From the NCBI GenBank assembly GCA_030374735.1, contig JASCIV010000145.1:1-38664 (forward strand): DNA of 38,664 nt, in the 5' to 3' direction. A program made the position numbers and the translations under genes. Of this stretch, positions 1-9,334 are shown piece by piece. This DNA comes from Gracilaria caudata (Eukaryota > Rhodophyta > Florideophyceae > Gracilariales > Gracilariaceae). Position 1 is the stretch's first letter. Every line of letters starts with the position of its first letter. The notes below the pieces were generated by a model. That model saw only the letters and a list, made by a program, of their open reading frames with translations, was not told where the DNA came from and did not search any database.

Positions 1-1596
1 CCCGTACTCGTAACCCTCTTTAGCACAGAGGTCGTGCACGTAGCCGGGGAGGTCAAAGACAACTCTATTCTCCTCTGTGCCACCCTCTGTCCGCGAGGGT
101 GTGTCTTGATTCTCTGTCTCCCCCCCATCCACATCCGACTCTCCATCACAATCCTGTCCCCTCTGTTCCTTATTTGACGCACTTAGTTGTGAGTTCGTTT
201 CCCCCTTCTCAAACGTGACGGAGCTACCTTGCTTTCCCTTCTCAGAACCGGAATTAACTACTCCTTCAACGATACCCTGCTGAGCAGAAGATCCCGAAGC
301 ATTCTGCTGTACCGTAGCATCTTTTCCGCGTTCCTTCACTTGAGTCCTTCCCAGTCGCCTTGTTCCCCGGCGTTGTTTCTGTTTTGGAGCAGAATTATGC
401 TTGGGGACACTCCCTTGATCCTTTCTTGATTTATTGGATGTCTTTGGTTGCCGAGTTCTGTTCTTCTTCTTGGTATTATCTTCGTTTCTCGACCCCGCAT
501 TCTTAGAGGCGTTTCCACTTCCTCCCACTCTCCTATGTCTCGATGCATATACACGCTCCCTGCCGCTCATTACGATTTCATCAACGGCAAATCCGTCACT
601 AAGTGGAATTACGTGACTAATATCGACGATAGAACATATTCGAGCTTCGATGCAGGCCCAACGGTACTGTTCAGTGAGGTCCGAGGGATGTCCTGCGACG
701 AAGCTGCGTTCAGGTAAACACCCTCTTGTGCGAGAAAATGTGCTCATCATCGCGAGAACGTAAGCACCACAGCTGAAGGAATCATTCTGCTTCTTATACC
801 TCAATGTATCAAGTATGTAGTTCGAAGCAGGATATTCCCACGAGATCCTCTCCTCTCGAGAGTGCTCAATCAGCCTAGACACCAGACTACGACACTTTTC
901 GGGACAGTCCCAGCCCAAACTATCACCCCAATATAGTTTCCATCTCTGCCCATTTACGAATTGAGCGAGAAATACCCCCCAATGAACACCATCGACATTC
1001 ACGGGTATTATGATTGTTGTGATTCTTCCTGGACTGAGATAGAGCTTTCCCAAGAACTTTCCTTTGTATCGCTCCAAGATTTCTATCTGTTCCGATTCAG
1101 ACAGGTTATTGAACACTTTGGCATTACCGCAAATTAGACACGCCGTGTCCACTGGTACGAAAATGACTCCAAAAGATGGTTCGAGCTCCACTACTCCAGC
1201 TCCCAAAAGCACATTACAGAACCAGCTCCTCGGCTTTGATGATTTCACGATGTTTGTGCCCTCTTCACCCTTAGAATCAGTTGATGTCTGCAGACAAAGA
1301 ATGAGATGGTACCATAACCTTCGGAGCTCATTAAATCCGGGTGGTAGGATTCGATTGAAGGATATACGAGTATGCTTTATGACATTCCGAAGAACCGCTG
1401 TAATTGATTTGGTTATCTTAGCAATATAGGTCTTTTCTTTTTTTGTCAGCTCGCGCAGTCCCCGATTATGTTTTTCTGAAAGTTCATCAGTAGATAAAAC
1501 TGGAAGAAAGTTGTCGTCTACCACGTCTTCTGGGTCCTCGTTACGAGGGTCTAAAAACCCAACAACGTTCAGATCTATCGGATTCTCTGCAGGATA
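1..1596 (-). CDS. Ulp1/SENP-type (C48) cysteine protease ORF, partial at both ends
   Basis: The minus strand is open from a TGA at 1597-1599 to the left edge (532 codons). The central part carries the C48 layout in the right order: catalytic His in VHWGVF (codon 976-978), Asp in WGDSLGW (922-924), the oxyanion Gln in KKQND (787-789) and nucleophile Cys in SFSCGAY (769-771). A CxxC pair (CLIC, near 1131-1140) precedes the domain. The roughly 200 residues after it are basic and polar, then acidic and Ser/Gly-rich, like a linker, and the frame does not stop before base 1. No ATG lies in the first 270 codons, so the start must be in an upstream exon or is lost. A splice-like acceptor (ATCCTGCAG) lies just inside the frame near 1583. 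Known family role: removal of SUMO or another ubiquitin-like modifier. Ulp1 domains also occur in DNA transposons, and the hairpin at 1792-1824 makes a mobile origin possible. The protease call is firm; host gene versus transposon is open. Confidence 0.72.
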
Positions 1597-1791
1597 TCAA
1601 ACCGAGGGATTTTTTTCGGACCGAAAGGTTATCATGATTCTAACACGTGCTTACAAATCAATCGAGACAAACAACAAGAACTGTTTGCACTGCTATGAAA
1701 CAGATCTTGAATCTCTTCCTCCGCCAAACTGAGATCTTCGGCATAAGAAAGCGCATGACGTAGGCGACTTAGCTGACCGCACGCCACCAAA

Positions 1792-1824
1792 TGTGACTGA
1801 CGCCCCTGCGGGGCGTCAGTCACA
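1792..1824. repeat. perfect inverted repeat, 15-bp arms with 3-nt loop
   Basis: TGTGACTGACGCCCC (1792-1806), loop TGC, then its exact reverse complement (1810-1824). It lies about 195 bp upstream of the Ulp1-like open frame. It could be a transposon terminus, two abutting terminal repeats, or a transcribed hairpin. No second copy was noticed in this window. Confidence 0.85.
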
Positions 1825-2343
1825 CCCCTGCTGGCGTTGGTCCAATCAGAGGCGCAGTTAGGGAGGTTCAGGTGACTTGGCTCTGCTTCATTGGGAGGAG
1901 AGGTTCTGGGAGCGTTACGTTTACTAGAGAGGATCTGGGCTAGTTTGTTTCATAAACGTGGAGGTTCTGGGGCCTTTTTCCCACGTCTCTCACAGTGTGT
2001 GGATTCTCCGTAACCCCCTTAGGGGTGTCTACTGTTGAATGAACTGTGTGTCTTCTTATTTTCTTTATTTTTTTGCACTTTTTGCCAATAGTAAGTTTAT
2101 TTCAATCTATCTGCTGCAGCCTCGGCGTCACATACGTGTACCCTTGTACATGAGTAGTACTCCTGCTCCGGCCAACTGGAGGTGCAATCCTCCTCACAGA
2201 TGTACAGAGTGCAAATCTTGACGGAGATCAGAAACCACAATGCTGAACTTTAGTCAACCTGGTTGTCAGGCATCGACCACGCCCACTCGCGTTACCATTC
2301 GAGTTCGAACAAAACCTCTATTTCGATAGCCCTGCTCACAACA
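1825..2343. other. intergenic, upstream of the YbaB gene
   Basis: No ORF with recognisable content. It holds a CCAAT sequence (reads ggtccaatcagagg near 1838-1851) and T-rich stretches near 2050-2080. It is the presumed promoter and 5' leader of the YbaB gene. The open frame upstream of 2344 starts only at TTG. Confidence 0.5.
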
Positions 2344-3076
2344 ATGGCCGCGTCTCAAGCTGGCTTTGTCTCCTCTGGATTCTTGTCAACCAGGTCGTTT
2401 GGCGGCGCCCATCACACGTCAAACAGATGTGGGGCACCCAAAACTCGTTCGCTTCGAAGTCACTTCCATATGATGGTGGATAAGCCAAAAAACCCACTGG
2501 GTGGACTTGGCGGTACGTGCAACATATTCATTGCGTGCGATTCATCCGTGCAACTGTCTTCTTTCGAAACTGACGGAAAGTGGTTGCTCCAGGTCTCGGG
2601 AATATCATGGATGCGATGAAGAAGGCGCAAGAATTCACTTCAGTCGCGAAAGAACTACAGGAGCAACTGAAGAACACAGAAATTGAGGCTTCCGTGCGGG
2701 ATGGACAAGTCAAAGTCACAATGACTGCTCAACAGGTGCCGGTCAAAGTGGAAGTATCCGACGAATTGGTCGCTCTAGGCAGCTCAGAAGTACGAATCTC
2801 ATCCTGCTTCCGGTTCCTTTCGACTAACCGATTGAAGATATTAACACACGACTTGTATGAATCCTCCACCCCTTAGGTGTCTGCTGCTGTTACAGAAGGC
2901 GTTGTTGCGGCTCACACAAAAGCTACGGAATACATGCGAGAAAAGATGGGAAGTTTATCAAAGGGTATGTCTTCTAACAGATCGATTCGTGCCTAAATGT
3001 GAACTGACTCGCTAACGCATCGGTAATTTTCGTTTGATTCATAGAGTTCGGAATTCCACAGCCTCCTCAGAAGTGA
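2344..3076 (+). CDS. YbaB/EbfC-family nucleoid-associated protein, plastid-targeted, 4 exons
   Basis: Exons 2344-2512, 2593-2789, 2877-2964 and 3045-3076 join in frame to 161 aa plus TGA. All introns (80, 87 and 80 bp) have GT-AG ends with GTACGT, GTACGA and GTATGT donors. The ATG at 2344 is the first in the frame. It begins a basic, hydroxylated transit peptide with a Phe motif (MAASQAGFVSS) typical of red plastids. The mature part matches the small YbaB/EbfC fold: GLGNIMDAMKKAQEF, a helical segment, VKVTMTAQQVPVKVEVSDEL, and an alpha-helical end with the SAAV...MREKMGSLSKE pattern. The family binds DNA as a dimer and is abundant in bacterial and cyanobacterial nucleoids, so a role in plastid nucleoid structure is inferred. 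The length suits a roughly 110-residue domain plus transit peptide. Confidence 0.85.
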
Positions 3077-4383
3077 AATGATACTCGGCGGATGTGGGAT
3101 TTTCTTTTTGACGAAAGAGATCATGAAAACCGGATGAGCAACACCGGCGTTCTTTGGCTGGTTGCGCCTTTTTGACTAGTACTTCAGAATGTCAGGTGCG
3201 GGTCGCAATCCTTGGCTGCCAGTTTTGATATGTCAAGGTATACCGCTGTGCTTTCGCTTCGTGGTTAACGCACCCGTGGGGCTTTTCAGTACTTGTGCCG
3301 TTCCAATCATTCTCTGGCAGTGATGCTTGGAGCTCTGCGACATTGACCACCTCACACGGGCTGCCATGACCAACTGTTCAGGACTTAGATTCGGTTCTTC
3401 CTTCAATAAACACCGCTTTTCACACCGTTTCTACTCTACTCTAGGGTAATCTGCTGCGCGACACTCGATACCGTAATGGGTTATAATTCAGAAGAAATGA
3501 AGAACAGTTCTTGGCTTAACACTGAAACAAGAAGGCGCTGTTCATCTGCAGCGAAACGCTTCAGCGGTGGTAAACACCTTTAGAGACCTACTGCTTTCTT
3601 CATACTATGTAGTAACCCAGTGAGGCCCCCCAACTAAATATCCCGTATTTCAATCGATTATTCGCAGGGTGTGGCCATCCTATCCGCGGAAGACTTGACT
3701 GGCTTCACCGATTACATGCTTCAGGATCTTTCTTCGCATTGACATCACGTTGTTTCAAGAACTTGCTTCTTTCTCGACAAAGAAAGATGGGATTAACCTC
3801 GAGCTGACCGACCGCCAGTTATCGCAGTATACGTCTTCTGCAGATTAATACTGAAGGCGTGATTTGGACCAAATGTTCCATTAGATGATTTGTCTTGTTT
3901 CGAAGTCTGCGATGCTCCACTCACCCGCCTTTCTTGTTTATGAGAACTAAGTGCTCAGGACGGAATGCTGATTGTAGTGACCTTACCATTCTTGTTATAC
4001 ACAGCCTAACTCGGGTGAGCTAGTGCTGCAATTGTGCAGGCAAACAGTAACCTCTGCCCTGGCAAACATGGGAATCGTATGGTTCCTGAAGAAAAACGTA
4101 GTCCCTGTTTACGTGGACTGGAGCAACTTCAGGAAGTGTTGATTATCGTCGAAACTCGACAGTGAACTCGAGTACTATTTTTTCTTTCTTTAGTTAAAAC
4201 CTAGTTTCCACAGATCGTACTTACCCGTGTACCTTCTATCGTCTTGTTGAAGCTTCTGACGAGAGACGTATATCATAGCAAGTGCGCCCGGACAAAAATG
4301 GCTTGGTTTTCGCAGCAGCACAGAGAGAGATCACCTATGGATGCAACGAATCCAATCGCGATTTGAATGCTATAACCTTTCCG
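3077..4383. other. 1.3-kb stretch with no assigned gene; scattered exon-like fragments
   Basis: No long ORF, tRNA or snRNA was recognised. Several short plus-strand pieces look protein-like and are bounded by AG acceptor-like sequences. 4005-4142 follows TATACACAG and stays open for 45 codons to a TGA. Around 3734-3842 a frame reads LFQELASFSTKKDG and ends at TAA. An ATG at 3477 opens 30-odd codons ending at a possible GTAAAC donor. I could not join them into one credible model, so they are not called as a gene. The right part is also the 3' flank of the UXT gene. Confidence 0.4.
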
Positions 4384-4941
4384 TTAGCGTTCTTCGTGAC
4401 GCACGTGGTCGTGATCTTCGTGACTCCCTTCGTGCAGTTGAAGTCCGGAAAGGCATTTAACTACTCCCTCCACCATCGCCTGCATTTCTGCCACTTTCTT
4501 AGTCTGAGTGTCTGCAATGTTTCGAAACAATTGCCGTCGCTCGTGGACACATTTGCTTGCTTCGCGAAAACCAACTTCTACAAGTACGCCGAGGCCAAGA
4601 TCCAAAACAACTTTCTCAGCTCGCTTAGCTTCAGCTCGCACGAAAAAATTCTCGCCTAGATTAACCCTGGATTCAAAAGCTGGCTTTCCAGACTTTCCAC
4701 GAGAAGTTCGACATTCCTTTTCTACAACTCGCAGAGCTCTGTCCGTTTGTTCCAGTTCCGCTAACTGCTTCAAGGCCTTGTCGCGGAGAGAGAATGTAGC
4801 CGCTAAAGTTGGCTTCAATCTGTTTTCCAATGCTCGACTATAGTTCTGAATTGCGGTTTTTGTTTCTTCTGGTGTTATGCTTCCAGCTGTTTCGTCGTGC
4901 TCTTCGTCAGTTGTGGTATTCGTTTCCTTCTTCATCTGCAT
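4384..4941 (-). CDS. UXT: UXT-like prefoldin-alpha family protein
   Basis: Single exon of 185 aa, TAA at 4384-4386. The open frame extends to 5142, but that codon is GTG; the first ATG is at 4939-4941 (MQMKKE), and a second follows two codons later. Two long helices flank a beta-hairpin, the prefoldin alpha architecture. The central block VNLGENFFVRAE, the VVLDLGLGVLVEV strand pair, and the following EAxxxxxxRRxLF...T...A...GVVKCLSGL helix match UXT/ART-27 better than PFDN3 or PFDN5. UXT belongs to the URI1 prefoldin-like module that works with R2TP/HSP90 in assembly of RNA polymerases and PIKK kinases. The N-terminal 35 residues are polar and acidic, and the last dozen are His/Glu/Asp-rich (HEGSHEDHDHVRHEER). 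It is head-to-head with GPN2. Confidence 0.78.
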   Translation of the reverse strand: MQMKKETNTTTDEEHDETAGSITPEETKTAIQNYSRALENRLKPTLAATFSLRDKALKQLAELEQTDRALRVVEKECRTSRGKSGKPAFESRVNLGENFFVRAEAKRAEKVVLDLGLGVLVEVGFREASKCVHERRQLFRNIADTQTKKVAEMQAMVEGVVKCLSGLQLHEGSHEDHDHVRHEER

Positions 4942-5462
4942 TAGTTTCGTATATGGGGTTCTGGAGAAAACAGGCTGTACTCTGTCCTTTGTGAACGATC
5001 TCCTAATGTATAGAGGCCCTGACGCATTGCTTGATTTCACTTCGTCAAGATAGTTGAATTCATAAACGAAACGCTTGTTAAACGCAGTGGAGGTCACTGA
5101 CCTAACCGTCAGCAGATAGGCGGAATACGGCAAGCCGGCCACTCTTTATCTTTCTTGTCCGGCCTAGTGTGTTTACCGCTTCCTTGTATCAGGAAGAAGT
5201 TGCGAACATCGAAATGGTTTTGTGGACACCGTGTATGAAACAAGGCACAGGGAGCGGTGCAGCCATACAGTAATCAACTGCGGATCATGCTTTCTATTTT
5301 TATTCCTTTTATTAAAGGTAGACAATGAAGGCACTGATTATGTTAGTAGCCAGCATAGGTTCTGCCCTCGACTGGAGTCTTCTTCAGTTCGGGTTTTGGT
5401 CGTGCTATCGAAATGACTTTGCCAGTGACGCACTTCAAACATATTCTTTTACTTCGTTTGCT
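4942..5462. promoter_or_regulatory. divergent promoter interval between UXT (-) and GPN2 (+)
   Basis: A 521-bp spacer between the two start codons. Open frames extend into it from both sides but lack an ATG (UXT side) or add residues that homologues lack (GPN2 side, ATG at 5325). No TATA box or specific factor site is clear. It probably holds both 5' leaders and a bidirectional promoter. Confidence 0.5.
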
Positions 5463-6605
5463 ATGGTCGGTTTTGGACAGGTAGTTGTGGGCGCTCCGGG
5501 GTCTGGCAAAACAACTTACTGTGCCGGCCTGATGCAATATTTTGGAGCAATAGGACGGTAAGGATCTGACTTGTCCAGCGCTCTGTGTTAGTTCCAAAGC
5601 TTTGGTTTCTCCTGTAGATGTACTCACCATTGAGCATTGAAATTTTCCTATTAGAGATGCAGTCGTTTTTAACATGGACCCAGCAAATGAGAAATTACCG
5701 TACGAGGCTGCCGCGGATATATCAGAACTGGTTAACGCCGAAACAGTGGCCTCTGAGCTTTCTCTTGGTCCGAATGGAAGCCTGTTGTATGCAATGGAGT
5801 TTCTTCAGAAAAATATAGCGTGGCTAAACAAGAAGCTGTCTGAGAACAGAGGAAAGTACATTCTCTTTGACTTTCCAGGACAAATTGAGCTATACACTCA
5901 CAACGAGTGCATTCGACACATCGTTCAAAGTCTTGATAGGCGGGGGTACAGAGTAAGTTGATGGAATCATACCGCGCCTGTTATACTTGAACTAGTACGG
6001 TGGGGCTAACAATGGAGCTATACTGCTTGACACGTTGTTGTTAGTTGACGCAGGTTAACATGGTTGATGCCCATTATTGCGCAGATGCATCTAAATTTAT
6101 AGCTGTGATGCTTACTTCCGCCACGATGATGCTGCAACTGGAGCTTCCCGCCGTTAATGTTCTTTCGAAGGTTGATTTAATAGAGCAGTACGGGACCCTT
6201 TGTATGTTCTCAGCAGTGTTCATATCCTTACGATAAGTTTTGTTATTCTAACTAATGTGTCCTTCGACTTTCTTTCCTTCAGCTCGGAATTTGGAATTCT
6301 ACACAGAAGGCAGTGATCTTGGAAAGCTACTAAATGAGTTGGAACGAGATCCTCGTCTGGGAAAGTATGTTAAGTTAAATCAAGCAATCGTGGACGTTGT
6401 TGAAGACTTCCCATTTGTAGGGTATCATACCTTGGACATTCAGAACAAAGAAAGTGTGATGCGATTGGTAAGAGCCATCGACAAATCAAATGGGTATATG
6501 TATGCCAATCTAGATGGGCAAAAAGTGACCTACGATGTACTTGTCGGAAAACCAGAGATGGATAACAGATGGGTTTCCGAAGTTCAGGAGCGGTATATGA
6601 AGTAA
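5463..6605 (+). CDS. GPN2: GPN-loop GTPase 2, 4 exons
   Basis: Exons 5463-5557, 5655-5952, 6054-6201 and 6283-6605 join in frame to 287 aa plus TAA. Introns are 97, 101 and 81 bp (donors GTAAGG, GTAAGT, GTATGT). Walker A is GAPGSGKTTY, directly after the N-terminal FGQVVVG as in other GPN2 proteins. The Gly-Pro-Asn loop is LGPNGSLLY, G3 is DFPGQIEL, and the base-recognition motif is LSKVDLIEQYG. The remaining pattern (NMDPANE, VDAHYC, YHTLDIQNKES) is GPN2-specific; GPN1 has a long acidic tail that is absent here. GPN GTPases assist assembly and nuclear import of RNA polymerase II. I chose 5463 because homologues begin at this AFGQ-like segment; an in-frame ATG at 5325 would add 46 unsupported residues. 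Its 3' end converges on the secreted-protein gene; AATAAA at 6720-6725 may be its polyadenylation signal. Confidence 0.92.
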
Positions 6606-6790
6606 GTCATCGACTGTCGTATATGATGATGAATGGCATGCATTCTGGCTGTCCTATACATACAGAAGCATCCCCTGCGCTTTTGCGTGACACAGGAATG
6701 AAGAATAAGCCCAGTCGACAATAAACAAGATAAACTCTTACATTTTACACAGCAACAAACATTTGTGAGGTTTCTGGAAACCAGAATCTT

Positions 6791-7996
6791 CTACACGCAT
6801 TTGAGGCTAAAGTCAACATCTTTTCTCCGACCATTTACACCAAAAAGCGACGCTCGGAACTTCTGAGTTCTCCCCCTTCGACATCGGAGAGGACGTAGAC
6901 GATCATTCATGTTCCCGTTGATTATATATGGCGGAAGTGCTTCAGAATGAAAGTATCTGCGACCTGCGAACGTTACTTTTGTCACATGCCCTTCTACTTT
7001 TAGCCCAATAGTGAAGCCGTTCTTGTACTTCGCCAGAGGAACACGAATTTTTCGTCTTCGAGTGCTCTTGTAGCGTCTGGTCCCAACATCATATATCCTG
7101 AAGCTCTTGACCGACGGAGCTTTTCCTTTCTTCGCATTGTTTCCAGACGAAGAAGGCCCTTCTCTTGAAGGCTGATTTCTATCTCGTCCACCTCTCGCCC
7201 CTCTGCTGACGTCTCCTGTTTGTCCACGAATCTTTCCTCTCACTAAGTCTTTCAAACGTATGTCCCTAGGAAGATCAGCAGGTTTCCTTGGGGCAATGTC
7301 AGGGCCTCCGCAAGGTTCTCTCACACACACACCGACACGATTAACTGAAGCAATACAGGTGGATTGAGATGGCTGTCCAATTCCGGCGACAAAACGAGGT
7401 GAGTATGACTTAGTAACTTGTGTTCCGCCTAGGATTCGTACAAAGGAGCAACTGTAGTAGTCTCCAAAGAAACCTTTTCCTCGAAAGTCACCACCTCCGT
7501 ACCATGCCCAGCCAAAGACGTATACGCCATCTGGGTAAACAGACGGAACGGTAATCGGAACCCTGTAAGCCTTCCCTTCTGCGTCATTTCCACAAACTCT
7601 TTCATTTCTCGAAGGGCATCTATGTGAACCTGAGCTCCAGCAGGATATCTGAAAGGTGAACTTCTTATGGGCGTTCTTGTCCATCATCTTACTAACTGGA
7701 ACTAAAGTCAGACGTACAAACCCAGATTCTCGTTTGCCATGGTTGTTTCTGTGCCACGAAACAAACCGACTTTCTCCTCTGCGCCATGTTTCAGCAGGTC
7801 TGTTTGAGCTGATACCGGTGGGTTCTCCATACGTATCTAGAGGAGGACAGGGTCCATAGCATGCTCTTGGACGTCCATTTCCTACTCTGCAGTCTAAACG
7901 TCTTGTTGGGAGAGGATTTGCCAGGTGACTGTGACAATACACAGTTACAAACAGAAAGCTGGGTATGATGAAAAGGGAAGGGATTTGAGTGCGCAT
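6791..7996 (-). CDS. secreted histidine-brace (LPMO-like) protein with basic linker and C-terminal beta domain
   Basis: Single exon of 401 aa; the first ATG is at 7994-7996, and the frame upstream starts only at TTG. Residues 1-21 form a clear signal peptide (MRTQIPSLFIIPSFLFVTVYC). Predicted cleavage leaves an N-terminal HSHLANPLPTRR, where His22 or His24 could be the amino-terminal copper ligand. A second His (82 or 86, WHRNNHG) and a Tyr (180/181, FFGDYYSC) sit where lytic polysaccharide monooxygenases place the other brace His and the axial residue. Ten Cys between 36 and 229, and YPDGVYVFGWAWYGG at 154-168, fit a disulfide-bonded beta-sandwich. Residues 230-300 are a Lys/Arg/Gly/Pro linker. 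Residues 300-401 form a second beta-rich domain (VTKVTFAGR...PPYIINGN). Oxidative cleavage of an extracellular polysaccharide is inferred from the N-terminus and ligand spacing only. It converges with GPN2 and diverges from NDUFV1. Confidence 0.6.
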   Translation of the reverse strand: MRTQIPSLFIIPSFLFVTVYCHSHLANPLPTRRLDCRVGNGRPRACYGPCPPLDTYGEPTGISSNRPAETWRRGESRFVSWHRNNHGKRESGFVRLTLVPVSKMMDKNAHKKFTFQISCWSSGSHRCPSRNERVCGNDAEGKAYRVPITVPSVYPDGVYVFGWAWYGGGDFRGKGFFGDYYSCSFVRILGGTQVTKSYSPRFVAGIGQPSQSTCIASVNRVGVCVREPCGGPDIAPRKPADLPRDIRLKDLVRGKIRGQTGDVSRGARGGRDRNQPSREGPSSSGNNAKKGKAPSVKSFRIYDVGTRRYKSTRRRKIRVPLAKYKNGFTIGLKVEGHVTKVTFAGRRYFHSEALPPYIINGNMNDRLRPLRCRRGRTQKFRASLFGVNGRRKDVDFSLKCV

Positions 7997-9334
7997 TGGA
8001 TAGCAGTTGCAGTGGGACTCAACAGCTGGTTTACAAGAAAGTTTCGAAGCAAGCAACTTGGCTGAAGGGCTTTAGCAGCTCAGCAGCCATCGTCTTAAGT
8101 CAACAACTCAACAGGGAAGAAAAGGAACGGTTGTCTAAGAAACCTCCCTTCTTTGACGACCACTAAGCGTAAAGAATGCGTCCTGGTCATTGATTGTTCA
8201 CGACCGGTTAACACATTTCACTGCTAACAACTGGTTTCATTAAGAAGCGTGGCATACATACAAGACTTTACGTGAAGAATACAAGAAAATCTTCACAGGG
8301 GTAGAATCAAAGGCTTGAACGCCTGCAGTATAAAGATTCTCAACCCACCAGCGATAAGCTTTAAGCGCTCAGATATGTAGGGAATGCACTCGAACTGCTG
8401 AAGACAAAAGTGTTAGAGAAACACAAGGTGCGTTTTCGATATCCTCCAGAACACGAGATAGGCGTATGAGGTGAAAGTCATGGGTGAAGTGAGGACGGCT
8501 AGGATCAGATGCTCCGAGTCACCAGAGCTACCCGGTTTCAATCACACACAAATGTGCACTCCTAAACACGGACCAAAGAGTATGTTCTTCACTTCCAGGC
8601 CGTCATCATACTTCACCTACAACTATATTCGAATAATTTGCAGAAACGACGACGAGCAACAGCTCCGGACTCACCGTGGCGCCAACTGCGGCACTGGTAC
8701 ATCGGGAGGTGTAGATCGCCGTCGTGCATGTCACATTATCCGACCAGGGCACTCCACCGAAGCAGCGAAAGCCCTTTCAAGTAATTCAACCACGTAGATT
8801 CGGCCTGAGTACCTTAAGAGCTTACATCACCTGTCCCTTCAATAGTAATGAACATAGAACAAAACACAAAGGAGGGTGTAACCTCTTTCGCTGAGCCACG
8901 ACAGATGTGCTTTTGTCCCGGGGACGTTGGCACACACTCAGCACTTGGATCTGCAGATCGGGAACTTCGCCGCCGAACAAGATCCGATTCAAAATTTTGA
9001 AACAAAAGTTACTTTTCGATACGAAACAAGAATTTTTGCTGGTTTTGGTTCAACGATGACAGAACTTATGGAGATACCGGTATCCTTGGTAGCCGAGGAC
9101 ATGCAAGTATGAAAGATGCCAGCTTTTTCGATAAATGAGGCAGCCACACGTTTCCACCTTTGTGATTTCGATTGCTGTTTTTGCTTTCATCCGTCTCCAA
9201 TGGAGACTCTCCATATCACCCAGCCTGCTCAATTTGTTCGAAGCCATTCCAACTCGGAGGCCCAATCTCCGCGTCCTTCACTCCTGTCTGCTTCATGCCA
9301 GAAGACGGCCTCGTGATTGAAGGCCGGTGCTAAC
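7997..9334. other. 1.3-kb divergent intergenic region
   Basis: It lies between the secreted LPMO-like gene (-) and NDUFV1 (+). Only short frames without recognisable content occur (for example 66 codons from an ATG at 9116). No tRNA, snRNA or repeat was recognised. It presumably contains both promoters and possibly 5' UTR introns. Confidence 0.5.

Noticed and set aside
1792..1835. Hairpin read as a Helitron 3' end
   Set aside because: A CTGG-like tetranucleotide lies downstream, but there is no CTRRT end at proper spacing next to A/T and no Rep/helicase sequence nearby.
4942..5142. 67-residue N-terminal extension of the UXT frame
   Set aside because: It begins with GTG and has no ATG. UXT homologues begin near the residues encoded from 4941.
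5325..5462. Upstream in-frame ATG for GPN2
   Set aside because: It would add 46 residues that GPN2 proteins lack. The ATG at 5463 gives the usual start right before the P-loop.
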